NCBI GenBank assembly: GCA_937901265.1
Contig: CALCHA010000571.1
Location: 1-5,257 of the forward strand
Source of the DNA: an uncultured Phycisphaerales bacterium
GTDB lineage: Bacteria; Planctomycetota; Phycisphaerae; WQYP01
DNA: 5,257 nt
Direction: 5' to 3'
In this document: positions 1-5,257 of the stretch, piece after piece
Position numbering within the stretch: the first letter of the stretch is position 1
Layout: each line of letters starts with the position of its first letter
Position numbers and translations under genes: made by a program
The notes under the pieces: model-generated
Databases searched by the model: none
What the model was told of the DNA's origin: nothing
Seen by the model: only the letters and a program-made list of their open reading frames with translations

Positions 1-945
1 GGCACCGAAATCACCCTCATGGGCAACATCGAGTTCCCCCACGAAGTCGAGAACACCCTCGCCAAAGGCGCCACCGGCATCGGCCTCTACCGCACCGAGT
101 TCCTCTACCTCGCCTCCGAAAAAGAACCCACCGAGGACGACCACTACGCCGCCTACGCCGAAGCCATCCGCAAGCTCGCCGGTCGCCCCATCGTCATCCG
201 CACCCTCGACCTGGGCGCCGACAAATACTCCCCCTGGCAGGAGCGCGACCCCGAGGACAACCCTTTCCTCGGCTGCCGCTCCATCCGGCTCTGCCTCGCG
301 AACCTCGACATGTTCAAGGTCCAGCTCCGCGCGCTCCTCCGCGCCTCGGTCCTCGGCGACGTCCGCATCATGTTTCCCATGATCACCACCCCCATGGAAT
401 TGCGCCAGGCCAAAATGGTCCTCAAAGACGTCATGGAAGAACTCGATGAGGCCGGCATCCCCTACAACCCCTATCTCCCCGTCGTCATGATGATCGAAGT
501 CCCCTCCGCCGCACTCATGGCCTCCACCTACGCCAAGGAATGCGACTTTTTTTCAATCGGCACCAACGATCTGATCCAGTACACGCTGGCGGTGGACCGG
601 GGCAACCAGAAGGTGGCGGGGCTCTATACCGGGGCGCATCCGGCGGTGCTGGCGTTGATCCGCAACGTGGTGCGGGTGGGCAATCGCGCCAACATCTCCG
701 TGTCCCTCTGCGGCGAGCTGGGGGCGGACATTGAGTTCACGATGCTGCTGCTGGGGATGGGCCTGCGGACGCTCTCCATCACGCCGCACTCGATCCCGGA
801 GGTGAAAAAAGTGATCCGGTCCATCGAGATCGAGGATTGCCAGAAGATCGCTCGCCGGGTGATGAGCTTCGAACATTCGCAGCAGATATTGAGTTATTTG
901 CGCGATGAAACGCGAAAGATTATCCCGGAAGTGTACGGGGCGTGA
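1..945 (+). CDS. ptsI: Phosphoenolpyruvate-protein phosphotransferase (PTS enzyme I), 5' partial
   Basis: Enzyme I takes phosphate from phosphoenolpyruvate and passes it to the carrier HPr, the first step of the phosphotransferase system in the cytoplasm. The frame is open from base 1, giving 314 residues of the PEP-binding TIM-barrel half. Counting from the first codon, visible motifs are GIGLYRTEF with substrate-binding Arg31, RTLDLGADK with Arg67, ENPFLG-like DNPFLGCRSIR, the metal-binding Glu166 in MIEVPSAA, the signature SIGTNDLIQYTLAVDRGN with metal-binding Asp190, and the catalytic Cys237 in SLCGELGAD. Cys237 lies 77 residues from the end, close to the E. coli spacing. Enzyme I is normally about 575 residues, so roughly 260-270 residues, including the phosphorylated histidine domain, lie upstream. 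All barrel residues checked are intact. Codon style changes sharply near base 540-570 (see findings). Whether it serves sugar transport or a regulatory PTS cannot be told here. Confidence 0.97.
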   Translation, partial: GTEITLMGNIEFPHEVENTLAKGATGIGLYRTEFLYLASEKEPTEDDHYAAYAEAIRKLAGRPIVIRTLDLGADKYSPWQERDPEDNPFLGCRSIRLCLANLDMFKVQLRALLRASVLGDVRIMFPMITTPMELRQAKMVLKDVMEELDEAGIPYNPYLPVVMMIEVPSAALMASTYAKECDFFSIGTNDLIQYTLAVDRGNQKVAGLYTGAHPAVLALIRNVVRVGNRANISVSLCGELGADIEFTMLLLGMGLRTLSITPHSIPEVKKVIRSIEIEDCQKIARRVMSFEHSQQILSYLRDETRKIIPEVYGA

Positions 946-1243
946 GGGGAGCGGGCGAAGTGGGACGGTGCCGGCGGCGCTTGGCGGGTGAGCGAGGGCC
1001 GCAGGGGCAAAGGAATTGCGAGGGGTGCGAAAGTGCCGCGAGGGAAGAGAGGGACGCGGTGAGCAATAAGTATATTCTAAATAAATTAAAATATTTATAT
1101 ACTAATGTTATTAATGGGAAACTGGCTGCGCCCTCATTTTCATTCTTTCCATCTGACCGCGAGGTATGCAGTTTCTTAACGACTCCTCATTATAGGAAAC
1201 ACCGTGGTATGATATATGTCTTCACGTTCAACTCGAGATTTGC
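946..1243. other. Intergenic region with GC-rich and AT-rich halves
   Basis: This is the spacer between ptsI and the membrane-protein gene. Bases 946 to about 1060 are G-rich like the surrounding genome, and I see no convincing rho-independent terminator for ptsI there. From about 1062 the composition flips: 1065-1114 has only 4 G or C in 50 bases. A 6-bp A/T inverted repeat sits at 1081-1086 and 1093-1098 with a 6-base loop. A promoter-like site lies at 1205-1213. A GTG-started reading frame (1059-1289) crosses the region but resembles no protein I know. Confidence 0.6.
1205..1213 (+). promoter_or_regulatory. Candidate extended -10 promoter for the zinc-ribbon membrane protein gene
   Basis: The bases TG-G-TATGAT match the bacterial extended -10 pattern TGnTATAAT with one mismatch in the hexamer. 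No good -35 box lies 16-18 bases upstream, which is acceptable for extended -10 promoters. Transcription would begin near 1220, leaving a leader of about 24 bases before the ATG at 1244. The AT-rich block 1065-1114 lies too far upstream to be a standard UP element. This is a pattern match only. Confidence 0.4.
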
Positions 1244-1966
1244 ATGTTTAAATGGACCTTCGACATTCACTGGTGGCACGTCCTGCTGATCGGCGTTGCG
1301 TTCCTTGTCGCCAGCCATCTGCTGCTTCGACGTAGACGCTGGTTGGCCGGGCTCGCAACGATATCGGTGACCATGGCGCTCACTGCAGCGATTCTTTGGC
1401 CTTTGTCTTGGGGCCGAGGTTACGGAGCAGGTATCGGCGAACAGTGGGGGACCAACGATGGTTTTAGAAGCTGGGCGATCAACCTTTCTAGCAAGTACGG
1501 CGGATTGCGGGCAATGATCAATCGGACCGCCGACATCAATGAGACCGGCGAGACCGGCTCTCGGCAGCCATTCCCCCTTCAAGCCGCAACGTACAGCGAA
1601 AACACCGTCAACTACATCTATCCAACTTGGGGCGGGAACTCCAGCATCACTCACTGGGACTTCCTGGAAAAAACCCTGGGCTTCCAAATCTGCTGGGCGA
1701 ACTATCCGCCCGAACCGGGTACGGTGACCACCATCGGCCTCTACTCCATCACCGTCCCTCACTGGTTCATCCTCCTCCTCTGCCTGCCGTTCCCGCTGCT
1801 GTGGCTCCGCCGCTACCGCCGTCGTCGCTACCGTCTTGGCCATGGCCTGTGTCCCGCGTGTGGTTATGACCTGCGGGCCAGTTCCGGGAAGTGTCCGGAA
1901 TGCGGGGCGGACGCGGGGAAGGGGGAGGGCGTGGCGGCGGTGGCTTCCGGGGCCAAGACGTCTTGA
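1244..1966 (+). CDS. Hypothetical membrane protein with C-terminal zinc-ribbon tail (planctomycete type)
   Basis: The 240-residue product has hydrophobic helices at about 12-28 and 33-54, a largely polar region of about 115 residues (55-170), a third helix at about 171-188 and a basic stretch (LRRYRRRRYR, 188-197). It ends with cysteines 203, 206, 217 and 220 arranged as CPAC and CPEC around GYDLRAS, a typical zinc-ribbon knuckle pair. By the positive-inside rule the basic stretch and ribbon should face the cytoplasm, with the polar middle outside. This helix-basic-ribbon tail is recurrent in planctomycete hypothetical proteins; its function is unknown to me, though zinc ribbons often bind nucleic acid or protein. 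The ATG at 1244 has only a weak GAG at 1235-1237 as ribosome site, but the frame opens with a sensible helix and a promoter-like site precedes it. Its codon use is more mixed than in neighbouring genes, and it follows an AT-rich block, so a different history is possible. Confidence 0.85.
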   Translation: MFKWTFDIHWWHVLLIGVAFLVASHLLLRRRRWLAGLATISVTMALTAAILWPLSWGRGYGAGIGEQWGTNDGFRSWAINLSSKYGGLRAMINRTADINETGETGSRQPFPLQAATYSENTVNYIYPTWGGNSSITHWDFLEKTLGFQICWANYPPEPGTVTTIGLYSITVPHWFILLLCLPFPLLWLRRYRRRRYRLGHGLCPACGYDLRASSGKCPECGADAGKGEGVAAVASGAKTS

Positions 1967-1974
1967 GTTTTTTT
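1954..1974 (+). terminator. Possible weak rho-independent terminator
   Basis: The 12-base perfect palindrome CAAGACGTCTTG (1954-1965) overlaps the stop codon of the preceding gene and is followed, after two bases, by seven T residues (1968-1974). It would fold as a 4-bp stem with an ACGT loop. The stem is short for an efficient terminator, so the call rests mainly on position and the T run. Confidence 0.35.
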
Positions 1975-2135
1975 CAGCGGGCACAAAAGAGATGAGGGGT
2001 GCGGCGTAATCACGCGCCGGTCTTCTCCGTCAGCCCTTATCCCTATGCTCAGCTTGCGACGTCAACAAAAGACTTTGCCGATTTTTGCCGGGCGTTGCGG
2101 CTGCTCCGCGTCGCACGCCGTCGGGCGCTTGCGTT

Positions 2136-2164
2136 GGGGTGGGGGGCCTTGGGAAGATGGGGGG
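2136..2164 (+). promoter_or_regulatory. Putative G-quadruplex in the leader of the three-gene operon
   Basis: Four G runs of 4, 6, 3 and 6 bases lie at 2136-2139, 2141-2146, 2151-2153 and 2159-2164, separated by loops of 1, 4 and 5 bases. This fits the canonical G3+N1-7 quadruplex pattern on the coding strand, so it would also be present in the mRNA if transcription starts upstream. It ends 25 bases before the chosen start at 2190 and could affect translation or transcription. Part of it is a direct repeat, TGGGGGGCC at 2140-2148 and 2158-2166. Folding and function are inferred. Confidence 0.45.
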
Positions 2165-2189
2165 CCACGGCTTTTTATTGGACGCTGCC

Positions 2190-2753
2190 ATGCCCATCGA
2201 CACCCGGCCCCTCACGCCTGCCCGCCGCCTCGCCATGGCGCTGGTGCTGCTGGGCCTGTTTGCGGCGTCGCTGGGTTTTGCGCAATACCTGGTGTCGCGG
2301 CATCACGAGGTGGTGGTGGTCAAGGCGGTGTTCCCGCCCGCATTTGACGTGCCGGTGCACCTTTATGATCACGTCCCGGGATTGGTCACGGCGTGGGAAG
2401 CGCGCGAGGGGGACTGGGTGCGACGCGTGGGGGTGTTCAAGTATGATGCGGACGTGGGAAGCGCGCGGGCTTTGCAAAACGCGGCGACGGACCTTTTTGT
2501 GGAGCTGTTCGGGGCAGAGCCCGAGAATTACCGCTATGGGAAAATTGATACCTGGGGGGCGGTCGAGCTCTCGGGCGTGGTGGAGGGAAAACAGGGGGCG
2601 TGGCTGCGGGTGGCGCGGGTGACCCCGGGCCAGGCGGTGGCGTTTTGTTACAGCGGACCGGACCCGCAATCCGATCTGGATTCCAAGACCTTTGATGAGT
2701 TGGCAACGCGGTGCATCCGCATCAGCGTCGTCGATTCCTCTGCAGTAAAGTGA
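2190..2753 (+). CDS. Hypothetical protein with N-terminal membrane segment or signal peptide; first gene of envelope operon
   Basis: The 187-residue product is not recognised. It begins with a short basic N-terminus (ARR at 11-13), then a hydrophobic segment at about 14-31 that could be an uncleaved anchor or a signal peptide ending near GFAQ. No lipobox cysteine is present. The rest (about 40-187) is a soluble domain expected outside the cytoplasm, mixed alpha/beta by appearance. The stretch from about 78 to 178 (VRRVGVF ... GAWLRV ... GQAVAFCYSGP ... KTFDELATRCIRI) can be aligned by eye with the first domain of the next gene's product. The ATG at 2190 is preferred because it puts the helix near the N-terminus; the frame is also open upstream to a TTG at 2085 and an ATG at 2157, but those add low-complexity glycine-rich residues. 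No clear ribosome site precedes 2190. The stop lies 6 bases before the next start, indicating an operon. Confidence 0.78.
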   Translation: MPIDTRPLTPARRLAMALVLLGLFAASLGFAQYLVSRHHEVVVVKAVFPPAFDVPVHLYDHVPGLVTAWEAREGDWVRRVGVFKYDADVGSARALQNAATDLFVELFGAEPENYRYGKIDTWGAVELSGVVEGKQGAWLRVARVTPGQAVAFCYSGPDPQSDLDSKTFDELATRCIRISVVDSSAVK

Positions 2754-2755
2754 GG
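2752..2755 (+). promoter_or_regulatory. Ribosome binding site for the 528-residue protein
   Basis: GAGG overlaps the stop codon of the upstream gene and lies 4 bases before ATG 2760. It favours that start over the ATG at 2769 and points to coupled translation of the two genes. Confidence 0.5.
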
Positions 2756-2759
2756 CAGC

Positions 2760-4346
2760 ATGCGGGCGATGAGACAGAACGTGGCAAGGGCGGGGGCGGC
2801 GGTACTGGTGGCGGGGTTGGCTGGCGCGGCGATGGGTCAGGCGGCCACACCGCTGGGTCCTGATGGGCGGCCGATGGCAGGGGCGGCGGAAGCGGCGCCC
2901 GATGATGCCGCCATGTTGCTGGGACCCACGTATAAGGATGAGCGCGCGGGCATCCGGATGAGTCCCCCGACCGGGGCCCGGATGATCTCGCGGGCCGGTC
3001 TCGAGTTGGTGAGCTATGTGCAGGACCAGAAGCAGTGGAACGGCAGCGTGGAGCGGGTGATTCTCAAGGAGCCACTCAACGCGGCGCAATACGCCAAAAC
3101 GCTGGCGGCCGATTTATCGAACAACTACCGGGGCGTCCAGATCCTCGATTCGCGCGACCTGACCATGGCGGGCAAGGACGCATCGCGCGTCGCCGCGAGC
3201 ATGGAGGGCACCGCCACCAAAACCGGCGCCAGCATTCCCTTCTATCGGCAGTGGCTGCTGATTCACACGGGGCAGCAGGAGTTCGTGGCGATGACGCTCT
3301 TCACGCCGCTGCGAGACAAGGCCCAGGCGACCCGTACTTTTGACGCCATGGTGGCGAATTTTGAGCTCCTCGATCCCGCCAAGGTCGAGGTGCTGCGCAA
3401 GAAGGCCGTCGACGTCGGCCGGACCTGGCTGGCGCAGTGCACGGCCGAACAACTGCTCGCGAAGATGAACAATCAGCCGCAGTTATTTCGCATGAAAATC
3501 AACAATGAAGATGTAGGTTACATCCAGTTTTCCGAGTACGCCGACCCGCCGCCGGCGATCAAATCCGCCGTGGTGGGCCTGCACGGTTTTTTCCTGGCGG
3601 TGGATTCACGATCGTTCCCGCGCGGCGACGCGCGGGTGCTGGCGGTCTTCGGCCACAACATGGCCTATTGGTCCTACAGCAAGGACCGCAGCGGCGTCGA
3701 GCAGCCATTCCACAGCGTGTGGGACAATCTGACGACCACCAACGCGATCGATCCCTCCCACCCCGGGCAAGGCATGGCCTTCTGGCTGCGTGAGGCGGGC
3801 GTGCTCGACCGGGAGGGCTCGCGCATCCCGGCAGAAGACCTGGCGCGGCTGAAGAAGCAGCGCGAGGAGATGGTGCGGCAGGGCGATCCGGCGGCGAAGT
3901 TGCCGCCGCCGGTGATCGAGCCGCGCTTCACGATCCACGTGACCTGGCAGGGGGATGTGACGCAGATCTTCAATGATGATCAATCCCGCGGGATTGAGGC
4001 GGTGATTCCCAACGAGGCCCCGGCACCGCTGCCCAAGGTCCTCGAATACACCTGGCCGCGGCTGGTGGATTTGACCAAACCCAGCGAAATGTCCTTTGTG
4101 GTCTACAACTCGGCGGCGCGGAAGCTGGCGTTGCGCACGCTGTCGGTGAAAGGCAACGAGCGCGTGACGATCAACGGTCGGCCGGTGGATGCGATCAAGT
4201 GCACCGACGAGCTGGACCCCGGCAGCACGACCCTGTGGGTCGACAGCACCGGGAAAATTTTGATGATGCGCACCAGCGACCAGACGGTTCTGACACCGAC
4301 GACGGCGGAAGAAATGCAGGGGTTGTGGAAGAACCGCATGAAATGA
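2760..4346 (+). CDS. Hypothetical exported multidomain protein; middle gene of envelope operon
   Basis: The 528-residue product starts with a signal peptide (hydrophobic about 11-25, possible cleavage after Gly26 in AMGQAA). A short Ala/Gly/Pro-rich linker follows to about 57. Domain 1 (about 58-205) has a pattern of strands with a central helix and ends in a hydrophobic strand plus helix (EFVAMTLFTP, then RTFDAMVANFELL). It recalls the small PsbP/Mog1-like or DUF1795-type folds, by impression only. A middle part (about 212-345) is rich in aromatic residues and beta pattern. A charged helix lies at about 357-375. The C-terminal part (about 386-528) is predicted beta-rich, with the run TTLWVDSTGKILMMRTSDQ at 490-508, a strand-turn-strand pattern reminiscent of LolA- or DUF3108-like sheets. 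The start at ATG 2760 has GAGG at 2752-2755 with 4-base spacing; an ATG at 2769 is possible. It overlaps the next gene by 4 bases. Probable location is periplasmic. Function is unknown. Confidence 0.88.
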   Translation: MRAMRQNVARAGAAVLVAGLAGAAMGQAATPLGPDGRPMAGAAEAAPDDAAMLLGPTYKDERAGIRMSPPTGARMISRAGLELVSYVQDQKQWNGSVERVILKEPLNAAQYAKTLAADLSNNYRGVQILDSRDLTMAGKDASRVAASMEGTATKTGASIPFYRQWLLIHTGQQEFVAMTLFTPLRDKAQATRTFDAMVANFELLDPAKVEVLRKKAVDVGRTWLAQCTAEQLLAKMNNQPQLFRMKINNEDVGYIQFSEYADPPPAIKSAVVGLHGFFLAVDSRSFPRGDARVLAVFGHNMAYWSYSKDRSGVEQPFHSVWDNLTTTNAIDPSHPGQGMAFWLREAGVLDREGSRIPAEDLARLKKQREEMVRQGDPAAKLPPPVIEPRFTIHVTWQGDVTQIFNDDQSRGIEAVIPNEAPAPLPKVLEYTWPRLVDLTKPSEMSFVVYNSAARKLALRTLSVKGNERVTINGRPVDAIKCTDELDPGSTTLWVDSTGKILMMRTSDQTVLTPTTAEEMQGLWKNRMK

Positions 4347-5173
4347 CAAGTTCGACGTTCGGGGCGGCCGATAGTGGGGGAGGAGATCCGCCGCGCAGGG
4401 AGCCGACGCCACCGCTGATGAAACGTTTTGTAGGAATGATTTTCATGATGCTGGGGCTGAGCATCATCGCCGGACTGGCGGTGGTGCTGTTGGCCAACGC
4501 CCGGAGTTCGCGGCAGCAAAGCGTCCGGGTGGCGTTGGAAGCCCAGCGTTTCGCCGACTTGCTGGGCCGGCTCAACGGCCACTTTCGCCGTGCCGAGCTC
4601 ACCGTCGACTGGCAGAAAGTGGATGCGGCGGGGGACATCACCGAGACCGGCCTGCTCGTCCGGCAGTTCGCGCTGGAGGCACAGGGCGAGGAACCGTTGC
4701 CAGTGGAACGGGTGGTCATTCCGGGCAGCGCGGTGCGCATCGATGCGCTGCTGCTCACCTTCACCGGGGCCGTCATTCCTGATTTTTCGGTGGCACGCGA
4801 CACCCGTCTGATTCTCTTCGGCCACGTGTATGGCAACGGAGAATCCCGGAGCGATTACTTTTCCTTTATGGCCAGGGACCAGGTGCCAGCCGCAGCGCGC
4901 GTGCATGGGGACCGGACCACCCACGGGGAGACGCTCTTCTGGAATTACGCATGGGAATTTATCCGTGGGGCGGACCAGCAGGGGCAACCGCCCAAGTCTG
5001 CCGTGCAGGTGACCTGGCTGCCTGCGGCGTCGCGCGTGCTGCGTCGCGGCCTGCTCTACACGGCCATTGCGTCAGCCGACGGCGTGACGATCAGCGAAAG
5101 CGATGATCGGCGGATTTTGAACGACATCCGCACCAGCATCGAACAGCAGGACTCCGCGCCCCGCCCCAACTGA
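4343..5173 (+). CDS. Hypothetical single-pass membrane protein; last gene of envelope operon
   Basis: The 276-residue product has a Gly/Pro-rich, mostly polar N-terminus (1-26), one strong membrane helix at about 29-51 preceded by MKR, then a likely helical segment (about 55-85) followed by a mixed alpha/beta domain to the end. The basic residues before the helix suggest the large C-terminal part lies outside the cytoplasm. No catalytic motif or known domain was recognised and there are no cysteines. The ATG overlaps the preceding stop codon as ATGA (4343-4346), which strongly suggests translational coupling; GGAAG at 4327-4331 is a distant ribosome-site candidate. ATG 4418 (MKRF) would start right at the helix and is an alternative, but it lacks a ribosome site. 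The frame is also open upstream to a GTG at 4199, deep inside the previous gene, which is unlikely to be used. Confidence 0.85.
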   Translation: MTSSTFGAADSGGGDPPRREPTPPLMKRFVGMIFMMLGLSIIAGLAVVLLANARSSRQQSVRVALEAQRFADLLGRLNGHFRRAELTVDWQKVDAAGDITETGLLVRQFALEAQGEEPLPVERVVIPGSAVRIDALLLTFTGAVIPDFSVARDTRLILFGHVYGNGESRSDYFSFMARDQVPAAARVHGDRTTHGETLFWNYAWEFIRGADQQGQPPKSAVQVTWLPAASRVLRRGLLYTAIASADGVTISESDDRRILNDIRTSIEQQDSAPRPN

Positions 5174-5196
5174 ACCGCTCCGCCACCCTTGCGAAA

Positions 5197-5224
5197 CGGG
5201 CCAAAAAATATTGCATCTGGCCCG
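5197..5224. promoter_or_regulatory. Inverted repeat between the operon end and a possible next gene
   Basis: CGGGCCA (5197-5203) and TGGCCCG (5218-5224) are perfect reverse complements with a 14-base A/T-rich loop. There is no T run after it, so it is not a standard terminator on the + strand. It could end the operon transcript in another way, or be an operator or leader hairpin for a gene starting at 5252. A second, overlapping pairing TTGCG (5189-5193) with CGCAA (5223-5227) is also possible. Confidence 0.35.
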
Positions 5225-5251
5225 CAAACTGCAGCATTGTGCAAGGTCACC

Positions 5252-5257
5252 ATGAAG
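5252..5257 (+). CDS. Possible start of the next gene, 3' cut by window end
   Basis: An ATG followed by a lysine codon (Met-Lys) closes the window. AAGG at 5243-5246 lies 5 bases upstream and would serve as a ribosome site. Only two codons are visible, so nothing can be said about the product; the call rests on the ribosome site and on the 78-base spacer after the previous stop. Confidence 0.3.

Noticed and set aside
547..553. T7 run in ptsI as a programmed frameshift site
   Set aside because: The conserved enzyme I sequence continues in the same frame on both sides, so no shift is needed to make the protein.
1081..1098. 6-bp A/T inverted repeat as an origin or terminator
   Set aside because: The stem is all A/T, no DnaA boxes or iterons surround it, and such repeats are expected by chance in so AT-rich a block.
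1190..1984. 264-residue open frame on the minus strand
   Set aside because: It is antisense to the zinc-ribbon membrane protein, whose cysteine motif and helices are clearly real.
2085..2189. Longer N-terminus for the first operon gene starting at TTG 2085 or ATG 2157
   Set aside because: The extension reads as glycine-rich translation of the G-run leader and would push the membrane segment about 11 or 35 residues inward; ATG 2190 gives a standard signal arrangement.
1999..2622. 207-residue frame on the plus strand overlapping the first operon gene
   Set aside because: The product is rich in Arg, Trp and Cys, as expected of an out-of-frame reading, and lacks a sensible start. The competing frame has a membrane segment and ends 6 bases before the next gene.
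2175..3089. 304-residue open frame on the minus strand
   Set aside because: Its product is dominated by Arg, His and Pro with no domain pattern, and it lies antisense to two better-supported genes with signal peptides and operon spacing. Long antisense frames are common in GC-rich DNA.
3606..4412. 268-residue open frame on the minus strand
   Set aside because: Its His/Arg-rich composition is that of an antisense shadow of the 528-residue gene; no motif is visible.
4103..4987. 294-residue open frame on the minus strand
   Set aside because: It lies antisense to the two overlapping genes joined by ATGA, has low-complexity composition and no recognisable motif.

Overview
The window most likely comes from a high-GC planctomycete, probably of the Phycisphaerae type. 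The main clue is the protein at 1244-1966. It ends in a membrane segment, a basic stretch and a four-cysteine zinc ribbon of the form C-P-A-C-G-Y-D-L-R-A-S...C-P-E-C-G, a tail seen recurrently in planctomycete hypothetical proteins. The lineage is an inference from recalled family patterns, not from a search. All supported genes lie on the + strand.

Layout. (1) 1-945 is the C-terminal half of ptsI, the PEP:phosphotransferase enzyme I; its start lies upstream of the window. (2) 946-1243 is a two-part intergenic region: GC-rich up to about 1060, then a very AT-rich block (4 G/C in the 50 bases 1065-1114), with an extended -10 promoter-like site just before the next gene. (3) 1244-1966 is the three-helix membrane protein with the zinc-ribbon tail. 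It is followed by a short palindrome and a T7 run that may be a weak terminator. (4) 1967-2189 is intergenic and holds a canonical G-quadruplex motif at 2136-2164, shortly before the next start. (5) 2190-5173 is a tight set of three genes: a small protein with an N-terminal membrane segment, a 528-residue exported protein, and a 276-residue protein with one membrane helix. The gaps are 6 bases and a 4-base ATGA overlap, so they very probably form one operon. (6) 5174-5257 is a short spacer with a 7-bp inverted repeat and a possible next start codon at 5252.

How the genes may work together. PtsI is a cytoplasmic energy-coupling enzyme with no evident link to the rest. The three genes at 2190-5173 look like one unrecognised cell-envelope module: all three products are predicted to be exported or anchored with their bulk outside the cytoplasm. 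The first and part of the second share an alignable pattern by eye, possibly the same alpha/beta fold. I cannot assign a function. No mobile element, CRISPR array, tRNA or rRNA was seen. The most interesting points are this three-gene module, the zinc-ribbon membrane protein, the G-quadruplex in the operon leader, and an abrupt change of codon style inside ptsI.
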